Origin: Candidatus Abyssobacteria bacterium SURF_5
GTDB lineage: Bacteria > Abyssobacteria > SURF-5
DNA length: 26,725 nucleotides
Direction: 5' to 3'
NCBI GenBank assembly: GCA_003598085.1
Contig: QZKU01000116.1
Span: forward strand, 1 to 26,725
The first letter of the stretch is position 1; the number at the start of each line of letters is the position of its first letter. A model generated the notes under the pieces. It saw nothing but the letters and a program-made list of their open reading frames with translations. It ran no database searches and had not been told where the DNA came from. A program made the position numbers and the translations under genes. Of the stretch, positions 14,529-22,724 are shown one piece after another.

Positions 14529-15283
14529 TAGTCGCCTCCTTCTCCCGGGTCGTTTTGGGAGTTGATATCAGTGCTTCCTCGAGCCTCTTGCATCACCTTA
14601 ATCGCGTCTACTCTGGTTTCCACTATGCCTTTTCCGCCCACGTAATTGGCGTATACGCCAAAGAACCCGCCGGGGATGCGATCGTCCTGAAGCGGACAGC
14701 CCGGCAGTTCCTGCTCATCCCAGTATACCCAAAAATTGTTCCCGGCGCACCTCACGGCCATTTTATGCCACCCGCTCTTTTCAGAAACCCCGCCCGGTAT
14801 TTCCGCCTGCTTCCAGGACTTGATGTAGACCGGGTAATTATTCGTGTCGCTGCCGACGTATGCGAATGACAGCCGCTGCTCGGCATCGAAGTGCGTCGCG
14901 AACCGGTAGAAACGCTCGTTCTGCGGGTCGACCCTGACGGCTATCCCGTTGAGCGGCGCTCGGCCCTCCGGGACGACGACCGCATACACCCATGCCTCCA
15001 TCAGGTAATCGCGCAGATGCCGCATGCCTGAAAAGGAAAGCGAAGCGAATCCGCCAAGCTGCTGATTGGTTTGCCGGCCGGCCCAGACACCTTCGGGGGA
15101 AGTTGGATCGAGGATCGGCATGAGCGGGTCCTGACTGAATCCGGGAAACGGAACCCAGTTGAGGTTGAGCATTCCATCGTCGAAGCTTTCCGAGAAGAGC
15201 GGTGTCATATAGTCGGCATTCGTCGACGAAATAGAAAACAGGAGAACGAGACACAATAGAGTCGAAAATTTTACGGGACGCAT
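14528..15283 (-). CDS. Secreted LamG/DUF1080-like carbohydrate-binding protein
   Basis: A 251-residue protein with a signal peptide (RPVKFSTLLCLVLLFSISSTNA). The mature chain is a jelly-roll: LFSESFDDGMLNLNWVPF starts it, and GWHKMAVRCAGNNFWVYWDEQEL plus GGFFGVYANYVGGKGIVETRVDAIKV close it. This pattern is shared by LamG and DUF1080 (3-keto-disaccharide hydrolase-type) domains. Catalytic function is not established. The C-terminus is Ser/Asp/Glu-rich, possibly a tail. It is first in an operon with EncFtn and the CDF transporter, although its export does not obviously fit iron storage. The ATG at 15283 has an AAGGA site; the frame extends to 15334. Confidence 0.78.
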   Translation of the reverse strand: MRPVKFSTLLCLVLLFSISSTNADYMTPLFSESFDDGMLNLNWVPFPGFSQDPLMPILDPTSPEGVWAGRQTNQQLGGFASLSFSGMRHLRDYLMEAWVYAVVVPEGRAPLNGIAVRVDPQNERFYRFATHFDAEQRLSFAYVGSDTNNYPVYIKSWKQAEIPGGVSEKSGWHKMAVRCAGNNFWVYWDEQELPGCPLQDDRIPGGFFGVYANYVGGKGIVETRVDAIKVMQEARGSTDINSQNDPGEGGD

Positions 15284-15321
15284 TGCTGATTTTCCTTTGG
15301 TGTCGCGGGCCCTATTGCCCC

Positions 15322-15330
15322 AATATAACA
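15322..15330 (-). promoter_or_regulatory. Extended -10 promoter of the LamG-EncFtn-CDF operon
   Basis: On the minus strand TGTTATATT is a -10 (TATATT, 15322-15327) with a TGn extension; the -35 is not recognisable. Transcription near 15315 would leave a leader of about 32 nt before the ATG at 15283, agreeing with that start. Confidence 0.55.
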
Positions 15331-15395
15331 TCATCCGAAATGGCCGCGCTAGCGCGAAAGCGCCCCGGTCAGGAAGGCGTGATCAGCAAAAGAGA

Positions 15396-15433
15396 GGCGG
15401 CCGAAATTCCGCTTTTCGGGAACTTCGGCCGCC
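15396..15433 (-). terminator. Intrinsic terminator of the cytochrome gene
   Basis: GGCGGCCGAA (15396-15405) pairs perfectly with TTCGGCCGCC (15424-15433), with further TTCC/GGAA pairing inside. On the minus strand it is followed by TCTCTTTTGC. It lies about 40 nt past the stop codon at 15474. Confidence 0.75.
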
Positions 15434-15473
15434 ATGTCATTTTACTTGGAATATCAGAAGAAACGGCACATCA

Positions 15474-16022
15474 TCATTCGGCGGCTTCAGGGACTGGATG
15501 GGCAATTTTTGCCGCCATCTCGTCATAGTTGAAGCCTTTGTAGGTCGGGCTCTCTTCGTTGTGGCACTTCTTGCAGACATCGGCCGTGGGCAGAATCAGG
15601 CCGTTCTGCAGGGCCAGATTCTGGTCCTTCATGATGTTCATCTTCTTGTAAGCACTGCCGGGCCCGTGGCAGGACTCGCAGCCGACGCCCTCTTCTTTGG
15701 TATAGGTCGCTTCGAAGCGGCTGTCAGGAAGACCATAACCGGTAACGTGGCACTTCAAGCAGTCCGCGCTCTCCTGCGGATTGGCAATTCCTTTTTCCGC
15801 GCCGATCTTTTTGGCCTCTTCGGTTGCCAGGGTTGCATAGGCTTTGGAATGCTGCTGTTTTTCCCAGATCTGATACTGCTCACCGCTCTTTTTCGTCATG
15901 TGGCAGGTCTTGCAGCCTTTGACGCCGACATAATTAAATTCTTGCGCGGGGACAGGGGCGCTAAGAAGTGCGACGATAACGAGCGCGACAAAGGCGGCAA
16001 CAACTAGTGGTACAGGTTTCAT
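15474..16022 (-). CDS. Tetraheme cytochrome c (c554-like)
   Basis: A 182-residue periplasmic protein. A signal peptide (MKPVPLVVAAFVALVIVALL, then SAPVPAQ) is followed by four CxxCH haem-binding sites: CKTCH (37-41), CLKCH, CESCH and CKKCH. Spacing of the sites, and the segment EQYQIWEKQQHSKAYATL before the second, are typical of cytochrome c554/c'-family multihaem proteins that carry electrons in the periplasm. No catalytic partner or quinol oxidoreductase is encoded nearby. The frame opens at 16109, but the ATG at 16022 has a strong AAGGAG site and starts the signal peptide. Confidence 0.9.
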   Translation of the reverse strand: MKPVPLVVAAFVALVIVALLSAPVPAQEFNYVGVKGCKTCHMTKKSGEQYQIWEKQQHSKAYATLATEEAKKIGAEKGIANPQESADCLKCHVTGYGLPDSRFEATYTKEEGVGCESCHGPGSAYKKMNIMKDQNLALQNGLILPTADVCKKCHNEESPTYKGFNYDEMAAKIAHPVPEAAE

Positions 16023-16084
16023 GTTCTCCTTCCTTTCAATTGGAACTTTTCCCCCAATTCGCGGATCTGTCTTCCCAACTCGAT

Positions 16085-16090
16085 AGTATA
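16085..16090 (-). promoter_or_regulatory. Possible -10 element of the cytochrome gene
   Basis: TATACT on the minus strand matches five of six consensus -10 positions and lies about 63 nt before the ATG at 16022. No convincing -35 is present. Confidence 0.35.
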
Positions 16091-16113
16091 GACGCCGCCC
16101 GATTATCATTTAT

Positions 16114-16356
16114 TCAGGCTGCAGCTTTGAATAGAGCGGGATCTATCCGCATGAAATCCCCGTGGCAGAAAGTGACATCTTCTGAAAATCCTGCCGTCTC
16201 CAGGAATTCACAGGCAGATGCCGCTAAACAGAAAAGTCCCTTTTCTGCTTCGAGGGCCAGCGAATGTAGCAAAGAGGAAAATTTGTGGAAATGATCGTTT
16301 CCACGAGGGCGGTATGAGCAACCGCATTGATATGAAGCCCCCATTGGCTCAACCAT
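16114..16356 (-). CDS. Possible small leaderless Cys-rich protein
   Basis: An 80-residue open frame in an otherwise empty 400-bp gap; I do not recognise it. It has five Cys residues (CGC near the N-terminus, then FCLAASACEF and TFCHGDF) and a helical centre (HKFSSLLHSLALEAEKG). A TATAAT with TGn extension lies only 9 nt before the ATG, and no Shine-Dalgarno site is visible, so if real it would be translated from a leaderless mRNA. Codon use looks reasonable but this alone proves little. It might instead be a small RNA region. Confidence 0.4.
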   Translation of the reverse strand: MVEPMGASYQCGCSYRPRGNDHFHKFSSLLHSLALEAEKGLFCLAASACEFLETAGFSEDVTFCHGDFMRIDPALFKAAA

Positions 16357-16365
16357 ATCGACCCA

Positions 16366-16394
16366 ATTATACCAATACTCGTTGCAAAAAGCAA
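16366..16394 (-). promoter_or_regulatory. Promoter with perfect -10 before the 80-aa ORF
   Basis: On the minus strand TATAAT (16366-16371) is preceded by TGG (TGn extension), and TTGCTT lies 17 bp upstream (16389-16394). Transcription should start near 16359, almost at the ATG at 16356. The -35 overlaps the terminator hairpin of the ankyrin gene. Confidence 0.6.
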
Positions 16395-16405
16395 TCCATT
16401 GCTTT
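16386..16405 (-). terminator. Intrinsic terminator of the ankyrin gene
   Basis: AAAGCAAT and ATTGCTTT (16388-16395 and 16398-16405) form an 8-bp stem with a very small loop. On the minus strand a run of Ts follows. It starts about 21 nt after the stop codon at 16426. Confidence 0.65.
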
Positions 16406-16425
16406 CCCCTTTACCGGAATCGACC

Positions 16426-17079
16426 CTACCGAAAAAGGATAATATGGGCATCGGGTATGATCGGCAGATCGGGATGCGTCAGAGCATACCAATTCTGAAG
16501 CTCATATAGAGAAGCCCTGTTTCCCGCCGATTCGGCAAACGCCAATGCCGTCCATCCATTCTCTGCGCGCGCATCGATGTCGGCGCCGCTCCGCAGAAGA
16601 AGCCGCACCAGCTCGGGCTCACCGCTCTCGGCAACCACCATCAGCGGCGTCAAGCCATCAGGGCCCTTGGTATTTGGGTCGGCGCCATACTTCAGCAATA
16701 TCCTCGCTGTCTCCGGGTGCTCGTTCTCCACCGCGTAAAAGAGGGCGGTCTTGTTGGTTTGCGGGTCAATAGCATTGACATCGGCCCCATATGTAATTAA
16801 TCTTTCCACTATAGAAGAATGTCCTTCCTCGGCTGCGCGGGTTATCGCGGGCGCCGTTCCCGCTCCTGAAACATTGGGGTCCATGCCTGCAATCAGGTAC
16901 AATTCGACCGCACTCAGGTCGCCTGTCTCTGCGGCCGCGACAAAGTCTTCTCCGGTAAAACGATATCCGAGCCGTTGCAGGCGCTCGCGGGCCTCTTCGT
17001 CCTCCTCCGGATTCTGAGCAGCGGCCGGAATGGTGATAAGCAGCAGCGATAGCAGTGAAATCATCGCCATTCTCAGCAT
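16426..17079 (-). CDS. Exported ankyrin-repeat protein
   Basis: A 217-residue protein with a signal peptide (LRMAMISLLSLLLITIPAAA) and four to five ankyrin repeats across about residues 45-195. GADVNAIDPQTNKTALFYAVENE, GADPNTKGPDGLTPLMVVAESGE and GADIDARAENGWTALAFAESAGN show the GADxN turn and the TxL(x)xA helix start clearly. Ankyrin stacks mediate protein contacts, here probably in the periplasm. The frame opens with GTG at 17088, but the ATG at 17079 is placed 6 nt after GAGGTG and is preferred. The partner is unknown. Confidence 0.85.
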   Translation of the reverse strand: MLRMAMISLLSLLLITIPAAAQNPEEDEEARERLQRLGYRFTGEDFVAAAETGDLSAVELYLIAGMDPNVSGAGTAPAITRAAEEGHSSIVERLITYGADVNAIDPQTNKTALFYAVENEHPETARILLKYGADPNTKGPDGLTPLMVVAESGEPELVRLLLRSGADIDARAENGWTALAFAESAGNRASLYELQNWYALTHPDLPIIPDAHIILFR

Positions 17080-17201
17080 TACATTCACCTCTTTTAATAA
17101 AATTGAATATTGTTTCCAATAAAGTATGCATACATAAACAGGAACCCGGCAAATGAAACACCATCAACGCACATAAAGGAAACGGGAAACCAGATCCCGC
17201 T

Positions 17202-17230
17202 TTGTCCGTGGATCATGGTTCATATATAAT
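17202..17230 (+). promoter_or_regulatory. Promoter abutting the membrane-protein start
   Basis: TTGTCC (17202-17207) and a perfect TATAAT (17225-17230) are 17 bp apart. Transcription near 17237 would begin within 2-3 nt of the ATG at 17239, implying a leaderless mRNA. Confidence 0.65.
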
Positions 17231-17238
17231 GGAACTAT

Positions 17239-18459
17239 ATGCAGATATCAATCCCGCACAAGAACAGCCCGCTTGAACATGTAACCCGGGCAGCCGGGTG
17301 GTCGACAAAGCGAGCAGCGACCGTTGCTTTCGTAAGCGTTATCGTCTACCTTCTTCTGATCGCATATCAAGTTGCACCATATGGATACAACCTGACCAGC
17401 CTGATCCGCGTCGGTTCAACCAATCCATTTTATGATCCTGCCATTCTTGGGGACGGCGTCGTAGTCTTTAACGATCCGAAATCGGGCGGCGACGGCTATG
17501 ACGGCCAGTTTTACCTGTATATGATCAAGGGACTGCTGATGGGTGAAGATGGGATTTCCAACCCGTTCCGGTACCAGCGAATCCTGTATCCGGTCGTTGT
17601 GTATCTATTCGCACTGGGGCAGCCTGGTCTGATACCGATCTCGATGCCGCTCGTCAACCTGCTCGCCATCTCGATCAGCTCGCTGCTTCTTTGGAAGCTG
17701 GTGCGTGATTTCGGCTTGCGCCCCAAATACCTGTTCCTGTATACGCTGAACATCGGGTTCCTCGTTGCCGTTTTCTATGATGTCGCGACGCCGCTTTGCA
17801 TTTCGCTGGTGGTGGCATCTATATACTTTCTTGTCCGCGAGCGGCTGTGGCTGGCGTCGGCGATGATGGCCCTTTCGCTGCTCACGCAGGAGAACGGCGC
17901 CATCGTGCTTGCGGTTGTGACCGGATGGCTGCTGGCGCAAAGGAACCTTCGTGGGGCGATCGTTTTTTCCTGCTCGGTAGTCCCGTGGACGGTGTGGCAA
18001 CTTTTCCTGTGGCTGCGGGAAGGCAAATTGCCGTTCATCATGTCCGGCAACCATTTTCGCCCGCCTTTTGCGGGGATGATTTCCTACATTTCAGCTTTCG
18101 AGTGGGCGGGCGACTGGCAGCATATGCTGAGGGACGCGAGCGTTTTCCCGATGATGCTTTTTGTGACTGTCCTGCTGGTGGTAAGCGTCTTCGAGATGAA
18201 GAGAAATCCGCAGGTTTTCACCCTGCTGCTTGTTGTCCACGCGCTGGTCGGCGTCTGTTTCAACAAGGAACAGATCTGGAGTTCTACGATCAGTTCGCCG
18301 GCGCGAGCGCTTGCCGGCGTCTTCCCTTTTCTCGTGATCTGTTACGCGCAGAACCCGTCCAGGAGGCTGCTGTTGCTTATCGTTCTCAGCGTGCTGTTGT
18401 CGCTGATGGGAATTGCCCGTATCCTGCTCATGCCATCCCACCCCTATTTCGTTACGTGA
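17239..18459 (+). CDS. Polytopic membrane protein, AZOBR_p60025-like (GT-C-type)
   Basis: A 406-residue integral membrane protein with about nine to ten hydrophobic segments, the first at residues 28-47. The loop after TM1 has SGGDGYDGQFYLYM followed by FRYQRILYPVVVYLFALGQP. This GYDGQFY/YQRILYP signature is shared by the AZOBR_p60025 family, which is linked to cell-surface glycopolymer formation and resembles GT-C glycosyltransferases. The substrate is unknown. No Shine-Dalgarno site is usable, as GGAA is only 4 nt from the ATG. No other in-frame start exists before the first membrane segment. It is convergent with der. Confidence 0.8.
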   Translation: MQISIPHKNSPLEHVTRAAGWSTKRAATVAFVSVIVYLLLIAYQVAPYGYNLTSLIRVGSTNPFYDPAILGDGVVVFNDPKSGGDGYDGQFYLYMIKGLLMGEDGISNPFRYQRILYPVVVYLFALGQPGLIPISMPLVNLLAISISSLLLWKLVRDFGLRPKYLFLYTLNIGFLVAVFYDVATPLCISLVVASIYFLVRERLWLASAMMALSLLTQENGAIVLAVVTGWLLAQRNLRGAIVFSCSVVPWTVWQLFLWLREGKLPFIMSGNHFRPPFAGMISYISAFEWAGDWQHMLRDASVFPMMLFVTVLLVVSVFEMKRNPQVFTLLLVVHALVGVCFNKEQIWSSTISSPARALAGVFPFLVICYAQNPSRRLLLLIVLSVLLSLMGIARILLMPSHPYFVT

Positions 18460-18475
18460 ACGAGCGGGATCGAAC

Positions 18476-19816
18476 TTATTCGCGCTCGCGTCTCCTGACC
18501 TCGATCACAATGGGGGCTCCCGTAAAATCAAACCGGCTTCGAATCTGGTTTTCGAGATACCTCAAGTAGTTCCTGTCGAGCGGATCGGGCCGGTTCATGA
18601 AGAGGACGATTGTGGGCGGGCCGGCCGCAACCTGGGTTGTGTAGAGCAATTTTGGGGGACTGCCCCTTTTGAGGCGCGGCGGATGGCTATTTATCACCTG
18701 GCGAAGGAACGTATTCAATTCGCTGGTGGGAATGCGTTTCATGTAATTGGCATAGACGTTCTTCACCAGTTCGAAAATCCTGTTGAGGCGCAGCCCCGTT
18801 TTTGCCGAGGTCGAAATCGCGGGGACATAGGATAGAGTGGGCATCCTGCTTCTGATGGCGGCCACCATCGCGTCAAATGTTCGGTCATCCTTCTCCGCGA
18901 TGTCCCATTTATTCAAAATAATGGTTTGGCCGCGTCCGCTCTCGTGGATCTGATTGGCGATGCGCGCATCCTGCTCGGTGATACCATGCGGATTGCTTGC
19001 GTCAATGAGAAGCAGTGCGACGTCGCAGCGCCGGATGCTCTGCAATGCTCTCTTGACGCTGTAACGTTCGATGCCCGGTTCCACCTTGCTCGGCTTCTTC
19101 AATCCAGCTGTGTCAATCAAGATGTAATCTTCGCCGCCGCGGTGGAAGCGCGCGTCGATGGAATCGCGCGTTGTGCCGGCCTCCTCATCGACCACGACGC
19201 GCTCTTCGCGAAGCAAAGAGTTGACCAGAGAGGATTTCCCTACGTTCGGCTGACCTACAATCGCTATTTTTACTACTCCCTCCGGTTGCTCCTCCTCGAC
19301 GTGCTCGGGAATGATTTCGATGATGCGATCCAACACCTCGCCGATTCCGATGCCGTGCAGGGAGGAAACAGGATACGGCTCGTCGAGCCCGAGTGAGTAC
19401 ATTTCCGCCGAGTTCAGGGCCAGCGTGGGGTTATCCGCCTTATTAACAGCCACAATCACAGGTTTTCCACTCTGCCGAAGGAGGTCGGCGATGCTTCTGT
19501 CTCCGGGCGTGACTCCGTCTCTGACGTCGGTAACGAAGAGGATACAGGAGGCGTCTTGAATGGCGCGAAATATCTGTTTGTGGACCTGTTGGACCCTGCT
19601 GTCGGCGATCCCGTAGGCGAGCCCGCCCGTATCGACAATATCGAAGGAACGGCCTGTCCATTCCACCCGCCCATAGATGCGATCGCGGGTGACACCCGGC
19701 TCATCATGCACGATTGCGGCGGGCCTGCCCGTCAGTCGGTTGAACAGGGTGGATTTACCCACATTAGGTCTTCCGACGATAGCAACCAAAGGGCTTGCGT
19801 TTGTATCTTTTTTCAT
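18476..19816 (-). CDS. der: Ribosome-assembly GTPase Der (EngA)
   Basis: A 446-residue GTPase with two tandem G domains and a C-terminal KH-like domain, the layout unique to Der. First domain: GRPNVGKS (15-22), VDTGG (61-65) and NKAD (125-128). Second: GQPNVGKS (188-195), DTAG (235-238) and NKWD (302-305). The KH region ends FTGAPIVIEVRRRE. Der acts in late 50S ribosomal subunit maturation and is generally essential. The ATG lies 6 nt after the stop of the double flavoprotein gene and lacks a clear Shine-Dalgarno site, so it is probably translationally coupled. Length is normal for the family. Confidence 0.97.
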   Translation of the reverse strand: MKKDTNASPLVAIVGRPNVGKSTLFNRLTGRPAAIVHDEPGVTRDRIYGRVEWTGRSFDIVDTGGLAYGIADSRVQQVHKQIFRAIQDASCILFVTDVRDGVTPGDRSIADLLRQSGKPVIVAVNKADNPTLALNSAEMYSLGLDEPYPVSSLHGIGIGEVLDRIIEIIPEHVEEEQPEGVVKIAIVGQPNVGKSSLVNSLLREERVVVDEEAGTTRDSIDARFHRGGEDYILIDTAGLKKPSKVEPGIERYSVKRALQSIRRCDVALLLIDASNPHGITEQDARIANQIHESGRGQTIILNKWDIAEKDDRTFDAMVAAIRSRMPTLSYVPAISTSAKTGLRLNRIFELVKNVYANYMKRIPTSELNTFLRQVINSHPPRLKRGSPPKLLYTTQVAAGPPTIVLFMNRPDPLDRNYLRYLENQIRSRFDFTGAPIVIEVRRRERE

Positions 19817-19822
19817 TGTCGA

Positions 19823-22498
19823 TTATGACGCCGACTGGCGCCCCTGTGCGCGGCGCATTGTCAGCCGGTTCAGCAAGTGTTTTCCCGATTTCAAAAAGAG
19901 CCGGCGTGAAGTCCTCGGCCGCATCAGCCGCAAAATCACGTTCCTGTATGAGTCCTCGCCGGATACAGCCATATGAAGGATCGATCGCAGGCGTTCGTCA
20001 TCCTGGGCGGCCCGCAGAAGGACGTCGAACAACCCGAACGAGCGGGCAAACCCGCAGAGCGAGCGCACCAGGAGGCCATACAGGTGGTCTTTTCTCAAGT
20101 CTGCGCAGGTTTGCTGGTATTCTTCAAAAGCCTGCCGCGAAAATCCCCGCTCCAGAATGGTATCCGCAGCCCTGATGCCTGTGACAACCGCGGTGTTGAT
20201 CCCTTTTCCTTTGAAAGGGCGCATCCAGCCGGTCGCGTCACCGACGAGGACGTAGCGGTGGCCGTAAGGATTTGCCGCAGGCGACGTGGGAAAATTACCG
20301 GCGTAAAAGTTGAGCGTCTTCAGGTCGACATCCGGGAGAACTTCCCGCACTTTCGGCAGTTCGAGGAACGAGTCCAGATCGAGCGAACTGATGTCGCGGC
20401 CGGCAATGTTGATGATGATATGGTCTCCCTTCGGCGTTACCGCACCGAACTCGATATTCGAATGCGCCGGCAGAAACGCGTGAATGGTATTGCCAAGACT
20501 CTCTTCTATGAAAACGGGGTCAATGTGTATTTTTGTAACGAAGGTCTTCAGCAGTTCCCTGGGGCGCTCGTAGGAATGATCCTCTTTGGTGGCGCGCTCA
20601 AAGGTATTGAGCATGGCCTCATCGAGACCGAAAGCGCCGACCACGACGTCGGCCCGCAAATACTGGCTCTCGCTGTAGACGCGAACCTCGTCCAACGTGC
20701 GGCCATTGACAAATTCGACGCCGGTGACGCGGCTGCGGACCACTTCCGCGCCCACCTCCTCCGCCTTCTTGAGGAGGAACCGATCGAACATCACCCGCCG
20801 TACCGTATATGTCGGCTTGGAGTCGGGCGCCCCGCTCAAAACGATATCGCTGTTGTCGCTGTGGAGCCGGTAGTTTTGGATCGTGCGCTTTATCAGTTCC
20901 TGCGGCAGTTCTATCTTGAGCTGATCGTGCAGCAACGTTTCGAGCGGCGGCGACAGAACGCCGACGCACTGATTATAGTGCCGGTCGAAGTCCTTGCCTT
21001 CGTAAATCACCACTCTGATCGGGATGTTGGCCGCTCGAGCGCGGCTCAGCAGCCGGATCGCGCAGGCTGCTCCGCCGGGACCGCCCCCGATAATAGCGAC
21101 CGTGGAATTCGGCTTCAGCCGAAGCTGCTTTTCATGCAGCCGTGCGCGCAGGCGCGCGAGTTTCCGATTGGAATATTTCTCCCATGAACGCGAGCCGGAG
21201 ATCAGCGAATGCGCTCCCTCGACGAGCAACCTGGCCTGCACCGCCGGCTTCAGTAACTCCCTGAGAATCTTACGATAGGCGGTGTCGCCGGTGAACATGC
21301 TCCACAACGCATTGGCGAGGACCTGACGGCGCCGTCCCTTCGTTATTCGCTCGACTTCCGCGAGCAGCAGGTGCGCGCGCGCCAGCCGGTGCCTTGCGGC
21401 CACCGTATTGTGAACGAAGAAGAGCAGCTTTCCGCACCGATTGTCAAAGGTGAAGCGCCTGCGGCACATGCGCGCATACTCGGCAAGCTCATTTTCGCCT
21501 ATGCCGACGTTCAAAACTGTTTTGGCGGCAAAGAGCGAAGTGAAGTAGGCCGACTCGATCCCGTTCTTCAAGTACCTGGCGTGGCAGGCATCGCCCACGA
21601 GCAGACCGCGATCCCGGTATGGTTTGCGGGCGGCGGTGACGGGAAAAAACGGGTGACAATGACAACTGATGCCCCAGTCTCTCGGCAGAAAAGGCCGGAA
21701 CTCCGGCCGGCCCAAAACCTGCTCCAGATCCGCCATTTTCACGGACGGCCCGATTGCGGTTAGCGTGATGAATCTGCCTTTCGGCGTCATTGCCACGAAC
21801 TGGATGCCCTGTTCGCCCACGGAGAACACGTGAATGTTGCTGCCCAGGGTTCGGCGGCTGAACTCCACATCGACCGGCATCTCAGCCTGGCACGCCAGCC
21901 ACGTCTTCGGCGGGCGATATCCTTCCATGAAGCGCTGCCGCAGGTTGGTATTGACGCCGAACGCGCCGACAACCAGGTCGGCCTCCAGGAGCGAGCCGTC
22001 CTTCAGCGACAATCGCACCTGTTCGGCCGGATCCCGCGGCCAGCGCACCGCGATGACATCCTGGCGAATGAATCGAGCCCCAAGAGAAATCGCGCTGTCG
22101 AGAAGGAACTGGTCGAAGCTGACTATTCCCTCCTCGGGAGCCGCGCCGGGGCTGTTCCCGCGGAAAACCGTATAGATGGGCCGCTCGTCCTGCCGGAGCA
22201 AAACGTGCTTGTCGCGCACGTGCAGAATGTAGCCTTCGATCTCCTGTCGAACCACATGGAGCGGCAACGCGATACGCTCGCGCCTCAGATGCTCCACCAG
22301 GTGATGCCCCAGGGCGCCCGCGCACATGTTACACCCTTTGGGGCCATGATCGAGAAACGATTTCCGGTCGATGATGGTGATCTCGGGCCGAATTCCGAGA
22401 TGCGCTCCCTTGGTCATCAGGAAGTGAGCAAAGAAACTACCCGCGGGACCGCCCCCGATAACGACGACTTTCGGATTTTTTGTCAGCTTTAATGTCAT
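19823..22498 (-). CDS. Fused double geranylgeranyl-reductase-like flavoprotein
   Basis: An 891-residue protein made of two similar FAD-dependent oxidoreductases joined head to tail. Unit 1 (about 1-455) has GGGPAGS (15-21), KGCNMCAGALG and GLLVGDACHARYLKNGIESA. Unit 2 (from about 465) has IIGGGPGGAACA near residue 470, NQCVGVLSP and VLVGDATGWMRPFKGKGINT. These are the dinucleotide-binding and second FAD motifs of the geranylgeranyl reductase family, which reduces isoprenoid or polyprenyl chains. A fusion of two is unusual. The frame extends to a TTG at 22525; the ATG at 22498 is preferred because it follows the promoter by about 36 nt, although the Shine-Dalgarno site is weak. Confidence 0.85.
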   Translation of the reverse strand: MTLKLTKNPKVVVIGGGPAGSFFAHFLMTKGAHLGIRPEITIIDRKSFLDHGPKGCNMCAGALGHHLVEHLRRERIALPLHVVRQEIEGYILHVRDKHVLLRQDERPIYTVFRGNSPGAAPEEGIVSFDQFLLDSAISLGARFIRQDVIAVRWPRDPAEQVRLSLKDGSLLEADLVVGAFGVNTNLRQRFMEGYRPPKTWLACQAEMPVDVEFSRRTLGSNIHVFSVGEQGIQFVAMTPKGRFITLTAIGPSVKMADLEQVLGRPEFRPFLPRDWGISCHCHPFFPVTAARKPYRDRGLLVGDACHARYLKNGIESAYFTSLFAAKTVLNVGIGENELAEYARMCRRRFTFDNRCGKLLFFVHNTVAARHRLARAHLLLAEVERITKGRRRQVLANALWSMFTGDTAYRKILRELLKPAVQARLLVEGAHSLISGSRSWEKYSNRKLARLRARLHEKQLRLKPNSTVAIIGGGPGGAACAIRLLSRARAANIPIRVVIYEGKDFDRHYNQCVGVLSPPLETLLHDQLKIELPQELIKRTIQNYRLHSDNSDIVLSGAPDSKPTYTVRRVMFDRFLLKKAEEVGAEVVRSRVTGVEFVNGRTLDEVRVYSESQYLRADVVVGAFGLDEAMLNTFERATKEDHSYERPRELLKTFVTKIHIDPVFIEESLGNTIHAFLPAHSNIEFGAVTPKGDHIIINIAGRDISSLDLDSFLELPKVREVLPDVDLKTLNFYAGNFPTSPAANPYGHRYVLVGDATGWMRPFKGKGINTAVVTGIRAADTILERGFSRQAFEEYQQTCADLRKDHLYGLLVRSLCGFARSFGLFDVLLRAAQDDERLRSILHMAVSGEDSYRNVILRLMRPRTSRRLFLKSGKHLLNRLTMRRAQGRQSAS

Positions 22499-22540
22499 CT
22501 CTGCCCACACCGGTTCGCCACCCAATTACCCATGAGTACA

Positions 22541-22569
22541 ATTTTACCATACTGTCAAATAGCAGTAAA
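22541..22569 (-). promoter_or_regulatory. Promoter of the double flavoprotein-der operon
   Basis: On the minus strand TTTACT (22564-22569) and TAAAAT (22541-22546) are 17 bp apart, matching the -35 at four and the -10 at five of six positions. The start point near 22534 gives a short leader. Confidence 0.6.
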
Positions 22570-22724
22570 CATTGATTGATAGTGAGCCGGGTAGTCGGCG
22601 GCAAATCGACGGCGGAACCGGCGGGCGATGATCCCTCCCGGAAAGAGACTCCTCCACTGGCAGAGACAGCGACCGGGGGCAATAATGTAACGAATGACAC
22701 GTATCGCCTATGCCGGAGTTCTCA

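Noticed and set aside
18461-18488. CGAGCG/CGCTCG hairpin between the membrane protein gene and der as a terminator
   Set aside because: The stem is only 6 bp with a 16-nt loop and no T run on either strand; it straddles the der stop codon and could be chance.
19973-21187. A 404-codon plus-strand open frame
   Set aside because: Complement of the flavoprotein gene in a GC-rich region with no recognisable domain; the minus-strand protein has full family motifs.
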